This document shows positions 7,167-16,157 of a stretch of DNA of 33,926 nt, piece after piece. The stretch spans positions 1 through 33,926 of the forward strand of contig JADFRY010000010.1 of the NCBI GenBank assembly GCA_022561055.1. The letters are read 5' to 3'. Below the pieces are notes generated by a model. The model saw nothing but the letters and a program-made list of their open reading frames with translations, did not search any database and was not told the origin of the DNA. Within the stretch, counting starts at the first letter, position 1, and each line of letters starts with the position of its first letter. The stretch comes from Nanobdellota archaeon (GTDB taxonomy: Archaea; Nanobdellota; Nanobdellia; Pacearchaeales; GW2011-AR1). A program made the translations under genes and the position numbers.

Positions 7167-8472
7167 ATTCAAGCAAACTGAAATAGGTAAGATTCCTGAA
7201 AATTGGGAAGTTGAAAATTTAAAGGAAGTTTGTATTAAAATTACAGATGGTTCCCATTTTAGCCCCCCCACAGAATCTACTGGAAAATTAATTGCTACTG
7301 TCAAAGACATGAAAGAAAGGGGTTTTGATTATTCTACTTGCAGAATTATCTCAAATGAAGATTATGAAAAATTAGTCAAACAAGATTGTAAGCCATTAAA
7401 AGATGATGTGTTAATTGCAAAAGATGGTAGTTATCTTAAGCATGTTTTTGTTTCGAACGGAAAAGATGAGATTGTTATTCTTTCTTCTATAGCTATTTTA
7501 AGACCAAATCAATTAAAGATTTTTCCAGATTTTTTAAAATATCTTTTTACTGATTCTAAAACCAAGGCAAGGGTTAGTGGGAATTATGTTTCTGGAGCAG
7601 TGATTCCTAGAATTGTTTTAAGAGACTTTGAAAAAATTGATTTGCCAATACCTCCCCTCCCCGAACAACGCGCCATCGCTTCCATCCTCTCTTCTCTAGA
7701 TGACAAAATAGAATTAAACAATAAGATGAATAAAACTCTTGAAGCAGTTGGGCAGGCTTTGTTTAAGAGGTGGTTTGTTGATTTTGAGTTTCCAAATGAA
7801 GAAGGCAAGCAGTATAAATCTAGTGGTGGAAAGATGGTTGAAAGTGAGTTGGGAGAGATTCCTGAGAGGTGGGAAGTCGGGAAGTTGGGAGATGTTATAG
7901 AAAAAATAGAATCTGGAAGGAGACCTAAAGGAGGGATTGATAGTTCCCATTTTGAAATTCCAAGTGTTGGAGCAGAAAATATTAGAGGTTTAGGAAAATA
8001 TGATTACTCAAAAACTAAATTTATTTCTAAAGAATTTTATGATAAAATGAAAACTGGAATTATAAAATCTAAAGATGTTTTGTTGTATAAAGATGGTGCT
8101 AATATTGGAAGAAATAGTTTGTTTATGAATAATTTTCCATTCAAAGAATGTTGTGTAAATGAACATGTTTTTATTTTAAGATCAAAAAAATCATTTAGTC
8201 AATTTTTTCTTTATTTTTGGATAGATCAAAAATCTATGACGCAGAAAATAATAAATTTAAATAGCAATGCAGCCCAACCAGGTATTAATCAAATTAGTGT
8301 TATTAGTTTACCTATTTTAATTATAGATAATGCAACTAGGAGATCTTTTGATTTGTTTATTGAGCCTTTACTTTCTAAAATTTTTTATAATTGTCTTCAG
8401 AACAGAAGATTATCACAAATCAGAGATTCTTTATTGCCTAAATTAATGAGTGGTGTGGTGAGGGTGAGATGA
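7159..8472 (+). CDS. hsdS: Type I restriction-modification specificity subunit
   Basis: This is the DNA-recognition subunit that directs HsdM and HsdR to a bipartite site. Two target-recognition domains are visible. Each opens with the same pattern, QTEIGKIPENWEVENLKEV at about residues 5-23 and ESELGEIPERWEVGKLGDV at about 228-246. The first is closed by the conserved spacer PPLPEQRAIASILSSLDDKI at about 166-185 and a long helix with ALFKRWFVDFEFPN. The second ends in CLQNRRLSQIRDSLLPKLMSG. At 437 aa it is a full two-domain subunit. It overlaps the upstream gene by 8 bases and the next gene by ATGA. The conserved spacer is noticeably more C-rich than the rest. Confidence 0.93.
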   Translation: MSKFKQTEIGKIPENWEVENLKEVCIKITDGSHFSPPTESTGKLIATVKDMKERGFDYSTCRIISNEDYEKLVKQDCKPLKDDVLIAKDGSYLKHVFVSNGKDEIVILSSIAILRPNQLKIFPDFLKYLFTDSKTKARVSGNYVSGAVIPRIVLRDFEKIDLPIPPLPEQRAIASILSSLDDKIELNNKMNKTLEAVGQALFKRWFVDFEFPNEEGKQYKSSGGKMVESELGEIPERWEVGKLGDVIEKIESGRRPKGGIDSSHFEIPSVGAENIRGLGKYDYSKTKFISKEFYDKMKTGIIKSKDVLLYKDGANIGRNSLFMNNFPFKECCVNEHVFILRSKKSFSQFFLYFWIDQKSMTQKIINLNSNAAQPGINQISVISLPILIIDNATRRSFDLFIEPLLSKIFYNCLQNRRLSQIRDSLLPKLMSGVVRVR

Positions 8473-8771
8473 GTATTATAGATAACTTCATAAACTTGAA
8501 TATACAGAAACTTTTTCTAAAAGGAGATATAGCAAAAGCCTATGAGAAAATGTATAAAATTGCAGAGGGTATTGCCTCACATGAAATGGAAAGAAGGACA
8601 AATCTTTTTCATAAGTTGGCAAAGAAGAAAACAAAGGATAATCTAAGGGATTATATGGGGGAATACTTAGAAGAGATGATAAAGTATAAAGAAAAAAGAA
8701 CTCAACATCATATTAATGAAATGAAAGAATTATTAAAATTAAGGGAACAATTAAAAGAGGAGAAAAAATGA
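8469..8771 (+). CDS. Small helical protein downstream of hsdS
   Basis: Unrecognised 100-aa, highly charged, all-helical protein. It has an N-terminal amphipathic stretch (FINLNIQKLFLKGDIAKAYE) and a long Lys/Glu coiled coil to the end (HINEMKELLKLREQLKEEKK). It overlaps hsdS by ATGA and the next gene by ATGA. It has no membrane segment and no cysteines. The helical form would suit binding to another protein of the operon. Confidence 0.6.
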   Translation: MSIIDNFINLNIQKLFLKGDIAKAYEKMYKIAEGIASHEMERRTNLFHKLAKKKTKDNLRDYMGEYLEEMIKYKEKRTQHHINEMKELLKLREQLKEEKK

Positions 8772-9127
8772 ATTTTTCCCAAATTATCATTTTAATAGTA
8801 GGAATAGCTATTTCAATAATTGCTATAAGAATTAGTTTTAAATTTGATTTAAATAAGCATCTAGAAAATAGAAGAAAAATAAGAATTGATCAATTAAAAA
8901 ATATCTGTCCACATGGGAGAATTACTAAAGTAAATAAGAAGTTTGGTTTTGAGCCTTATTTTGTATCTCCTATTGGAACCATGGATTATATTTGTTCTCA
9001 ATGTAATGCTGTTCTAGGCGAAGAAGATGTAAATAGAATTAATGAAATATATTTGAAGAATCCAGAATTAGTTCTTAGAAAGCATAAAGAATTCATTAAA
9101 AAGGCAAAGAAGTTAAAAATCTTCTAA
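8768..9127 (+). CDS. Membrane-anchored zinc-ribbon-like protein
   Basis: A 119-aa protein with one N-terminal membrane helix (residues 5-24) and a cytoplasmic-looking domain holding C47-P-H49 and C76-S-Q-C79. Four such ligands 27 residues apart would fit a degenerate zinc ribbon. The C-terminus is a basic helix (LVLRKHKEFIKKAKKLKIF). The family is not recognised. It is coupled to the upstream gene by ATGA. A second four-cysteine protein and a two-helix membrane protein follow, so this group may form a membrane-associated module. Confidence 0.6.
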   Translation: MNFSQIIILIVGIAISIIAIRISFKFDLNKHLENRRKIRIDQLKNICPHGRITKVNKKFGFEPYFVSPIGTMDYICSQCNAVLGEEDVNRINEIYLKNPELVLRKHKEFIKKAKKLKIF

Positions 9128-9174
9128 AGTCCAGAATCCCAAAAACCTAAAAACACAAAAAACCTAACAAGAAC

Positions 9175-9513
9175 ATGGCATTAACAAAAGAAAAAACAGA
9201 AGAAATAATTAAAAAAATAGAAGAAGCTATTAAAAAGAAAAGTGGACAATCAGGTTTTAAATGTCCTGTTTGTACTAATAATCAGTTTTCTTTAGCAGGA
9301 GGATTTACTAATGATTTTTTAATGGACAAATTAGGAGGAGGTTTGGTTATTGGAGGACCTGTTCTTCCGAGTATTCCAATTGTTTGCACTAATTGTGGGA
9401 ATACTTTTTTTCTTAATACAATGGTTCTTGGAATAGATATTGATAAAGAGGTTATATCTAAGGAAAATAAAGAAAAAGATAAACCAAGGAAGGAGGAAAA
9501 GAAAAATGGATAA
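9175..9513 (+). CDS. Zinc-ribbon protein
   Basis: A 112-aa protein. An N-terminal charged helix is followed by C30-P-V-C33 and C71-T-N-C74-G, a clear pair of CxxC knuckles for one zinc. The loop between them is Gly-rich (DKLGGGLVIGGPVLPSIPIV). The family is not recognised. It resembles small zinc-ribbon proteins that bacteria carry beside membrane genes. The gap upstream is 47 bases and holds an A-rich stretch. The end overlaps the next gene by 8 bases, so the two are co-translated. Confidence 0.65.
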   Translation: MALTKEKTEEIIKKIEEAIKKKSGQSGFKCPVCTNNQFSLAGGFTNDFLMDKLGGGLVIGGPVLPSIPIVCTNCGNTFFLNTMVLGIDIDKEVISKENKEKDKPRKEEKKNG

Positions 9514-9934
9514 ATCTATTACATCTGGAGATCAAGATAAGCTTACGATTCAAATAGGAAAATTAGACTCCTTGGTTATTTATGAAATTACAGAGGACGA
9601 GCTAGAAAAATTAGAAAAAGGTGGTTCAGATTCTATTTTCTTAAGTTTTGCAATTTTTGCTTTATCTGTAGCTATATCATTCCTTGCTACTTTATTTACA
9701 ATAGATATTGGGCCGGGAAAAATATTTTCTACATTTTTGATCATTACAGTTTTAGGTTTCTTTTGTGGGGTTGTTTTATTAACTATTTGGTGGAAAAACA
9801 GAAAACCTGTAAAAAGTCTAGCTAAAAAGATAAGAGAAAGAATTAAACCAAAATCCCTAAATATAATCATGAAATCCTTAATAACAGAAGACCACGTAGA
9901 AGAAGTTATATCTTCTTCTGATAATATTTCTTAA
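9506..9934 (+). CDS. Two-helix membrane protein ending in an hsdR remnant
   Basis: A 142-aa protein. The N-terminal soluble part (KLTIQIGKLDSLVIYEITED) is followed by two membrane helices at about residues 46-68 and 75-96, then a basic tail. The C-terminus is unusual. After the basic tail it reads [13 protein letters not shown], which is identical to the first 13 residues of HsdR encoded at 10703, and then stops after ISSSDNIS. The reading frame has therefore run into a copy of the hsdR start (9869-9907). The original C-terminus is probably lost. I chose ATG 9506, inside the overlap with the previous gene. Membrane topology is predicted, and the function is unknown. Confidence 0.65.
   Translation: MDKSITSGDQDKLTIQIGKLDSLVIYEITEDELEKLEKGGSDSIFLSFAIFALSVAISFLATLFTIDIGPGKIFSTFLIITVLGFFCGVVLLTIWWKNRKPVKSLAKKIRERIKPKSLNIIMKSLITEDHVEEVISSSDNIS
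9869..9907 (+). repeat. Truncated copy of the hsdR 5' end
   Basis: 39 bases encoding the same 13 residues as 10703-10741, with 33 of 39 bases identical. All six differences are synonymous: TCC/TCA, TTA/CTA, CAC/CAT, GTA/GTG, GAA/GAG and GTT/GTA. Weak similarity continues upstream of the ATG. Confidence 0.9.
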
Positions 9935-9987
9935 GTAATGCTTTAAACAGATAACTTTAAATATCAATTGATACTATTAATTATCAG

Positions 9988-10521
9988 ATGAAAAGAAAAG
10001 ATATCAAAGAAACTATCAAAGGATATTTCTTCATGAATCCCAGCGCTAAGCTTAGAGTCAGAGAAATAGAGAGAACTCTAAATCTCTCTCTGCCTTCTGT
10101 TATTAGGTATTGTAAAGAATTAGAAGAGGAAGACATATTAACAATTATCAAAATTGGAAATGTGAATTTTTACACTGCGGACAGGAGCAATCAAAAATAC
10201 CTTTTAGAAAAAAAGCTCTATAATATAAAATTGATATATGAATCGGGGCTTATTGAACATTTAAGGAGAGAATTAAGCAACCCTGCGATAGTTCTTTTTG
10301 GCTCTTTTGCAAGAGGGGAAGATACAGAAGAAAGCGACGTTGACATATACATAGAAACACCATCAAAAAGAAAGTTAACACTTGAGAAATTCAAAAGATT
10401 TCTAAAAAGAGAAATACAAGTATTCCAACATAAAAATCTCAGAGAGATATCAAATCCACACTTAGCAAATAATGTTATAAATGGCATAACGCTGAATAAC
10501 TATATAGAGGTTTTTAAATGA
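9988..10521 (+). CDS. Winged-helix/minimal nucleotidyltransferase protein
   Basis: A 177-aa protein. Residues 1-75 form a winged-helix DNA-binding domain (RVREIERTLNLSLPSVIRYC). Residues 95-170 form a minimal nucleotidyltransferase with GSFARG at 105-110 and the metal-binding D117-V-D119. The spacing is right for catalysis. Such HTH-MNT fusions occur in archaea, and MNT proteins are antitoxins in HEPN/MNT pairs, where they AMPylate the toxin. No HEPN gene sits directly beside it. The gene has its own TTTAAATA box (9956-9963) and lies between the hsdR-start remnant and the real hsdR, so it appears to be the cargo of that insertion. Confidence 0.82.
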   Translation: MKRKDIKETIKGYFFMNPSAKLRVREIERTLNLSLPSVIRYCKELEEEDILTIIKIGNVNFYTADRSNQKYLLEKKLYNIKLIYESGLIEHLRRELSNPAIVLFGSFARGEDTEESDVDIYIETPSKRKLTLEKFKRFLKREIQVFQHKNLREISNPHLANNVINGITLNNYIEVFK

Positions 10522-10702
10522 AAGAAACTTATTAAAGAATTATTCTAGAAAACTGTAAGGGAGGGAGCAATACCCATAAAAGATATTACCCCCCTTTATT
10601 CTATTGGTATTGGGTATGTATGTAAGTATTTAAGCATTACGTAAGGTCAAGGTATCAGTAGAAAGGCAAACTTAAAAAGTCTCTAAATCCTCAATATACA
10701 AG

Positions 10703-10741
10703 ATGAAATCACTAATAACAGAAGACCATGTGGAAGAGGTA
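10703..10741 (+). repeat. hsdR 5' end, partner of the 9869 copy
   Basis: This is the intact gene's first 13 codons, repeated at 9869-9907 with only synonymous differences. The two copies are 834 bases apart and bracket the nucleotidyltransferase gene. Confidence 0.9.
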
Positions 10742-13700
10742 GCTTTAGAAATCTTACGGGAAGACCTAGGATATGGATATATCTACGGGCCGGATATTGG
10801 GCCGGATGGGAAGACGCCTTGGAGGAAGTCGTATAATGAGGTGGTTCTTGTTGAGAAACTAGGAGAGGCCTTGCAGAGGCTTAATCCGTACATACCTGTG
10901 GGTGCGAGGGAGGAGGCGGTTAAGAAGGTTTTACGTTCATCAAGCCCCAAGCTAATATTAGATAATCAACAGTTTCATAAGTTGTTGATTGAAGGAGTTC
11001 CTGTGGAGTATCGAAAGGATGGGAAGATAAAACATGAAAGTGTTAAGTTAGTTGATTTTGAGGATGTTAATAAGAATGAGTTTTTAGCTATAAATCAGTT
11101 TACTATTATTGAGAATGGTGTTAATAAAAGACCAGATGTTATTCTTTTTGTTAATGGTTTGCCTTTGGCCGTTATAGAACTAAAGAATATTGCAGATGAG
11201 AAGGCAACTATTGCAGATGCGTTTAATCAATTACAGACATACAAGGAACAAATTCCTTCTTTATTTAGGTATAATGAGATTTTAGTTATTAGTGATGGGC
11301 ATTTAGCAAAGTCGGGGACACTTACTTCTAATAAGGATAGATTTATGCCTTGGAAGACAATTAACGGAAAAGATCCTAAGAAAGAAAAGTTAGAACTTGA
11401 GATTTTACTTAAAGGGATGTTTGAAAAGTCTACTTTTTTAGAATTAATTAGACATTTTATTGTTTTTGAAAAAGAGAGGGAGATGAAGAAGAAATTAGCT
11501 GCATATCACCAATATAATGCAGTTAATAGTGCAGTTGCGTCAACTATAAGGGCTTCTTCAAAGAGAGTTATGAAAGTTAGAGAGAGTCCTGAAAGCTATG
11601 GTTTAAAATCCGTGGGAGATCAGCCAAAAGGAGATGGGAAGGCAGGGATTGTCTGGCATACTCAAGGTTCTGGCAAGAGTTTATCTATGGTATTTTATGC
11701 AGGTAAACTTGCTTTGTCTGAAGAATTAGAAAATCCTACAATGGTTGTTTTAACTGATAGGAATGATTTAGATGAGCAACTTTTTAGAACTTTTAGTAGA
11801 TGTAAAGACTTATTGAGACAAACTCCTGTAAAAGCCGAATCAAGGAAAGAGATAAAGAAATTATTGAAAAGAGTTTCTGGAGGGGTTATTTTTACTACAA
11901 TACAAAAGTTCTTTCCAGAGAAAGAGAAAGAAGAGTATCCTGTGCTTTCTGATAGGAAAAATATAATTGTTATTGCAGATGAAGCACATAGAACGCAGTA
12001 TGGTTTTGGAGCTAATATAACTGAGAAGAAAGATAAAGATGGAAATATTAAATCAACTTTACTTAGATATGGTTATGCAAAATACTTAAGAGATGCCTTG
12101 CCAAATGCTTCTTTTATTGGTTTTACAGGAACACCGATAGAAAAAGCAGATAAATCTACTCCTGCTGTCTTTGGAAACTATGTTGATGTTTACGATATTA
12201 AAAAAGCGGTTGATGATGGTTCAACAGTTAAGCTTCTATATGAAAATCGTTTGGCTAAATTAGACATTAAACCTGAAGAGAGGTTAAAGATCGATCCTCA
12301 AATAGAAGAGATTACTGAGGATGAAGAGGCTAAGACAAAATCTAAGAGTAAATGGGCAAGACTTGAAGCATTAGTTGGCAGCTCTAATAGGATTAAAAGA
12401 ATTGCGAAAGATATTGTGAATCATTTTGAGGAAAGAAACTCTGTTTTAGAGGGAAAGGGTATGATTATTGGAATGAGTAGGTCTATTTGTGTGGATTTGT
12501 ATAATGAGATAATAAAAATAAAACCAGAATGGCATGGTTCTGATGATAAGAAAGGAGAAATAAAGGTAATAATGACTGGTTCTTCTTCCGATCCCAAAGA
12601 ATGGCAAGAGCATATTAGAAATAAGAAAAAACGTGCTGATATTGGAGAGAGATTTAAGGACCCTAAGGATTCTTTGAAATTAGTAATTGTTAGAGATATG
12701 TGGCTTACTGGTTTTGATGTTCCTAGTTTACATACAATGTATATTGATAAGCCTATGAAAGGACATGTATTAATGCAAGCAATAGCAAGAGCAAATAGAA
12801 AATACAAGGATAAAGATGCAGGATTAATTGTAGATTATATTGGTATTGGTGTAGATCTTAGAAGGGCCATTACAGAATACACCGAGAGTGGTGGAAAAGG
12901 AAGCCCAGTTGTAGATCAGGATGAAGCAGTAAGGAAAATGTTAGAAAAGTATGATGTGGTTAAAGATATGTTTCACGGTTTTAATTATAAAAAATTCTTT
13001 GAGCTTAAAGCTAAAGAAAGAATATCTATAATTCCAGGGGCAATAGATCATATTCTAAAAGGAAAGGATGATTTGAAGAAACGCTTTATTAGAGAGACAA
13101 CTGCTTTGTTAAGGGCTTTTTCTTTATCGGTTCCAGATGAAAAGGCAATGGCTATAAAAGATGAAGTTGGATTTTTTCAGGCCATAAAATCTGCAATTGT
13201 GAAGAATACAACCGTAAGTGGACAGTATAAAGAAGAATTAGATTCTGCAATAAAACAAATTTTATCTAATGCAATTGTATCTGATAGGATAGTTGATATA
13301 TTTGAAGCGGCAGGCGTAAGTAAGCCAGATATTTCTGTTTTATCTGATAAATTTTTAATAGAGGTTCAAGGACTTAAACAAAAGAACTTAGCATTTGAAG
13401 CGTTGAAGAAATTGTTAAATGATGAGATTAGAATTGTTATTAAAAAGAATGTTGTTCAAGGAAAATCTTTTATGGAAATGTTAGAGAAAACTATTAAGAG
13501 ATATACTAACAAAAATATAGAGGCTGCTGAAGCTATAAGTGAATTGATAGAGATGGCTAAAAAGATGAGGGAAGAAAGGGAAAAAGGAAAGGAGTTTGGT
13601 TTAAACGAGACAGAGATTGCTTTTTATGATGCCTTAGCAGATTGTAAGGATGCCATAGATGTTTTAGGGAATGAAAAACTTAGGTTCCTTGCATTAGAAT

Positions 13701-13891
13701 TAGTTAAATTAATTAGAGGTAGTGTAAAGACTGATTGGACTATAAGGGAAAGTGTTAGAGCAGACTTAAGATTAAAGGTTAAAAAGTTATTAAAGAAATA
13801 TGGTTATCCTCCTGTCGGTCAAGAACATGCAACTGAATTGGTATTAAAACAAGCGGAGTTAGTTGCGAAAGATTGGACTGAAGAAAGGTAA
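10703..13891 (+). CDS. hsdR: Type I restriction enzyme endonuclease/translocase (R subunit)
   Basis: The ATP-dependent translocase and nuclease subunit, 1062 aa. The N-terminal nuclease domain has [20 protein letters not shown] at about 143-162 (D145, E159, K161) and a QxxxY motif at 176-180. The SF2 motor has Walker A TQGSGKS at 320-326, DEAH at 426-429 and FTGTPI just after. The [20 protein letters not shown] and QAIARANR motifs belong to the second RecA lobe. A C-terminal helical region binds the methylase. All key residues are present, so it should be active. It has its own promoter-like CTTAAAAA before the ATG. It is separated from hsdS by five genes, one of them carrying a duplicate of its first 13 codons. 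Confidence 0.95.
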   Translation: MKSLITEDHVEEVALEILREDLGYGYIYGPDIGPDGKTPWRKSYNEVVLVEKLGEALQRLNPYIPVGAREEAVKKVLRSSSPKLILDNQQFHKLLIEGVPVEYRKDGKIKHESVKLVDFEDVNKNEFLAINQFTIIENGVNKRPDVILFVNGLPLAVIELKNIADEKATIADAFNQLQTYKEQIPSLFRYNEILVISDGHLAKSGTLTSNKDRFMPWKTINGKDPKKEKLELEILLKGMFEKSTFLELIRHFIVFEKEREMKKKLAAYHQYNAVNSAVASTIRASSKRVMKVRESPESYGLKSVGDQPKGDGKAGIVWHTQGSGKSLSMVFYAGKLALSEELENPTMVVLTDRNDLDEQLFRTFSRCKDLLRQTPVKAESRKEIKKLLKRVSGGVIFTTIQKFFPEKEKEEYPVLSDRKNIIVIADEAHRTQYGFGANITEKKDKDGNIKSTLLRYGYAKYLRDALPNASFIGFTGTPIEKADKSTPAVFGNYVDVYDIKKAVDDGSTVKLLYENRLAKLDIKPEERLKIDPQIEEITEDEEAKTKSKSKWARLEALVGSSNRIKRIAKDIVNHFEERNSVLEGKGMIIGMSRSICVDLYNEIIKIKPEWHGSDDKKGEIKVIMTGSSSDPKEWQEHIRNKKKRADIGERFKDPKDSLKLVIVRDMWLTGFDVPSLHTMYIDKPMKGHVLMQAIARANRKYKDKDAGLIVDYIGIGVDLRRAITEYTESGGKGSPVVDQDEAVRKMLEKYDVVKDMFHGFNYKKFFELKAKERISIIPGAIDHILKGKDDLKKRFIRETTALLRAFSLSVPDEKAMAIKDEVGFFQAIKSAIVKNTTVSGQYKEELDSAIKQILSNAIVSDRIVDIFEAAGVSKPDISVLSDKFLIEVQGLKQKNLAFEALKKLLNDEIRIVIKKNVVQGKSFMEMLEKTIKRYTNKNIEAAEAISELIEMAKKMREEREKGKEFGLNETEIAFYDALADCKDAIDVLGNEKLRFLALELVKLIRGSVKTDWTIRESVRADLRLKVKKLLKKYGYPPVGQEHATELVLKQAELVAKDWTEER

Positions 13892-13896
13892 TTTTT

Positions 13897-15009
13897 CTAA
13901 TTTCTCCAATTCCACCAATCATCATTTCCGATAATTATATGGTCAACGACCTTTATCCCTAATTCTTCTCCGGCTTTCATGAGTTTTTCTGTTATTTCTT
14001 TGTCTTCTTGGCTTGGGGTTGGATCTCCGCTAGGATGGTTATGAACAAGGATTATCTTAGAGGCGCTGTTCTTTATTGCTGGCTTAAAGACTTCTCTTGG
14101 ATGGATTATTGAAGCATCAAGGATCCCTTTGCTGATTAATTGTTCCCCGATTATGTTGTTTTTAGTATTTAACATTAAAATATAGAAATGTTCTTCTTTT
14201 TTGTCTTTTAGTCTTTCATGGAAATGTTTGAAAACGTCTTCTGCGCAGGTTATTTTTTTAATTGGGTTTTGAGCTTGATTGTGGCGTTTGCCTAATTCTG
14301 CCATGGCCAAAATCTGCATGGCTTTACTGGGTCCGATTCCTTTAATTTGTTGGAGTTCTTTAAGAGAACAATCAAATAACTTATCTAAACCATGTTCGTT
14401 AATTAATCTATTTGACATATCAATCACATTTTCATTAGGAGAGCCTGTTCTCAATAATATTGCAAATAATTCCGGACTGCTAAGTGCTTCAGCTCCGAGC
14501 TTGATGAATCTTTCTCGTGGTCTTGCATCTTCCAACATATCTTTTATTCTTATATTGAGCATCCTTTCCATCAATATTCTCCCATTATCTTCTTTTTTAT
14601 GCATCTTAAATCCAAGTTTATAGAAAGCTTCTAAATTCATTTTTTCATGAGTTTCTAAAAAAACTTTTTGAAATTTTCCCCTACAATACTTAAGAGCTTG
14701 TTTAATTAATTTTGATTCAATGTCCTCGCCTAAAAATTCTTTTTTAACATGGATCCTACAAATCCTCATATCTTTCTTTACCTTTATCCCTATAGTTCCA
14801 ATAACCTCATGATTTTTCTTTGCAACTAAAAATAATTCAAAATTTTCTTTTATATTACTGAGTTTGCTGATTCCTCTTAGTGTTCCATAAATTTGTTTTA
14901 AATTTTCTTTTGCAAGATTTATTATTTGTTCTTTATCTTCCTCTGTATACAGTTGAATTTGTATAAATTCTCTTGGCTTGGAAGAATCTGGCAAGTCTTT
15001 GATTTTCAT
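13897..15009 (-). CDS. radC: GNAT acetyltransferase-RadC (JAB/MPN) fusion protein
   Basis: A 370-aa two-domain protein. Residues 17-150 look like a GNAT acetyltransferase (FELFLVAKKNHEVIGTIGIK, ICRIHVKKEFLGEDIESKLI, FYKLGFKMHKK). Residues 154-370 are a complete RadC: helix-hairpin-helix (LQQIKGIGPSKAMQIL) at 219-234, then the JAB metalloprotease-like HNHPSGDPTPSQED at 323-336. The N-terminal motif of RadC occurs twice, as IKDLPDSSKPRE at residues 3-14 and IKDMLEDARPRERF at 155-168, so the GNAT domain lies between two copies of the RadC start. RadC proteins are frequent in mobile and defence regions, and their function is unsettled. The gene is convergent with hsdR, 5 bases apart. Confidence 0.85.
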   Translation of the reverse strand: MKIKDLPDSSKPREFIQIQLYTEEDKEQIINLAKENLKQIYGTLRGISKLSNIKENFELFLVAKKNHEVIGTIGIKVKKDMRICRIHVKKEFLGEDIESKLIKQALKYCRGKFQKVFLETHEKMNLEAFYKLGFKMHKKEDNGRILMERMLNIRIKDMLEDARPRERFIKLGAEALSSPELFAILLRTGSPNENVIDMSNRLINEHGLDKLFDCSLKELQQIKGIGPSKAMQILAMAELGKRHNQAQNPIKKITCAEDVFKHFHERLKDKKEEHFYILMLNTKNNIIGEQLISKGILDASIIHPREVFKPAIKNSASKIILVHNHPSGDPTPSQEDKEITEKLMKAGEELGIKVVDHIIIGNDDWWNWRN

Positions 15010-15034
15010 ATATTAAATAAGAAGAAGCCGTTTA

Positions 15035-15559
15035 TTAATTTTTACAATAATCTGCAATTTCTTTGAGGAAAATTTCTCCGTAATCTTGAAATTTCTTCTC
15101 ACCAACTCCGTGGATTAGCAGCATTTCCTCCTTCATTTGAGGTTTTTTTGATGCAAAATATGCAAGCGTGGAATTATTAAATATAAGGTAGGATGGGAAG
15201 TTTTTCTCATTTGCAATTTCATTTCTTTTGATTTTTAATCTTTCAAAGAGCTTTTGATCTTCTTGGTTTAACTCGATTGGTTCAACAGGGTTTCTCTGTT
15301 TTTTCGGTTTTATGTTACTAGAAGATTCATTATCTTTAAGGAATTCTTGGCTCTTTTCAAGCATTAACCTGTTTCCCATTTCTTGAACATCACTTAACGT
15401 TTTGCTTGCAATTTCTTTAGCTTCAATAATAGCTTGTTCAAATTCTTCTTTCGTATCTGCATTAATTGAAAGAGAATCAATATACCAGACACCTTTTGAA
15501 GTACGTTTGAGGTTTATCCCATACTTCTTTTGTATTACAGCTTCTGGAGTTTCTTCCAT
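15035..15559 (-). CDS. HRDC-domain protein
   Basis: A 174-aa protein. The C-terminal 80 residues form an HRDC domain (LFERLKIKRNEIANEKNFPS, YLIFNNSTLAYFAS, MLLIHGVGEKKFQDYGEIFL), the nucleic-acid-binding module at the end of RecQ helicases and RNase D. No helicase or nuclease domain is attached. The N-terminal part (1-75) holds a small beta-alpha unit (GVWYIDSLSINADTKEEFEQ) followed by helices and a basic linker. It lies head-to-head with a resolvase-like gene and just upstream of the GNAT-RadC gene on the same strand (25-base gap). That suggests a DNA-repair-flavoured pair, although a free-standing HRDC protein is unusual. Confidence 0.75.
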   Translation of the reverse strand: MEETPEAVIQKKYGINLKRTSKGVWYIDSLSINADTKEEFEQAIIEAKEIASKTLSDVQEMGNRLMLEKSQEFLKDNESSSNIKPKKQRNPVEPIELNQEDQKLFERLKIKRNEIANEKNFPSYLIFNNSTLAYFASKKPQMKEEMLLIHGVGEKKFQDYGEIFLKEIADYCKN

Positions 15560-15619
15560 GGTTTTAGGAAGTAGGACTTATTTAATAACCTTTTTAAACC
15601 TACTTTTTTTCTTTTGGGC

Positions 15620-16090
15620 ATGGTAGAAGTAACAATAATAATCTTAATCATAGTTTTCTTAATTGGATTGGCTATAGCTTACATAATAGGTGTAAAAGCC
15701 GGTGCCTTCAGAAAACACAAGGAATGGGAGCAAATATTAATGCCTGAACATAGGAAAGACGCCAGGATGCGCTCGCGCTCTGTCATCGGAGGGCAATTCG
15801 CTGAGAACCTAGCGCCGTTTCTACCGAATTTCAAGTACTTACCGACAGAATGTAAATTTCTAGGAAAGCCAATAGACTTGATTGTATTTAAGGGAATGGA
15901 TGAGAAGGATATTAATGAAATTGTATTTTTAGAAGTTAAGAGAGGGAATGCAAAACTTAACTCGCAAGAGAGGAAATTAAAGGAGACTATTGAAAAAAAG
16001 AGGGTTAGATGGGAAGAATATAGGATACCTGAAGAGCTGACTAAAAAGAATTTTGATGTTGATAAGATATTGGATGATAATGGAAAGTGA
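15620..16090 (+). CDS. Holliday-junction-resolvase-like (Endonuc_Holl) membrane-anchored protein
   Basis: A 156-aa protein. An N-terminal membrane helix (about residues 4-25) is followed by a nuclease-like domain: PEHRKDARMRSRSVIGGQFAE, then FLGKPIDLIVFKG, IVFLEVKRGNAKLNSQERKL and KRVRWEEYR. The D and the E-V-K pair match the active-site pattern of the archaeal/bacterial Endonuc_Holl (resolvase-like) family, which often carries a similar N-terminal helix. I start at ATG 15620. A TTG at 15614 would add two residues. The gene diverges from the HRDC gene, sharing a 60-base AT-rich promoter region. Confidence 0.82.
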   Translation: MVEVTIIILIIVFLIGLAIAYIIGVKAGAFRKHKEWEQILMPEHRKDARMRSRSVIGGQFAENLAPFLPNFKYLPTECKFLGKPIDLIVFKGMDEKDINEIVFLEVKRGNAKLNSQERKLKETIEKKRVRWEEYRIPEELTKKNFDVDKILDDNGK

Positions 16091-16128
16091 ATAGAGAGTT
16101 TAGAATGATGTTTTTGTTTATAACAACC

Positions 16129-16138
16129 TATTTAAATA
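16129..16138 (+). promoter_or_regulatory. TATTTAAATA promoter of the protease-nuclease operon
   Basis: A strong TATA-like box exactly 29 bases before ATG 16158. No other promoter-like box is evident before the tightly packed genes that follow to about 18.26 kb. Confidence 0.65.
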
Positions 16139-16157
16139 ATGAGAATTTATGTAATAT

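Noticed and set aside
10560-10625. G/C-rich inverted-repeat-like segment between the nucleotidyltransferase gene and hsdR (GGGAGGG with CCCCCC, CAATACC with GGTATTG)
   Set aside because: The stems are only about 6-7 bases and imperfect. A terminator or operator is possible but not supported enough to list.
12421-12807. Antisense ORF inside hsdR
   Set aside because: It mirrors a well-conserved helicase gene and has a hydrophobic, shadow-like composition with no promoter.
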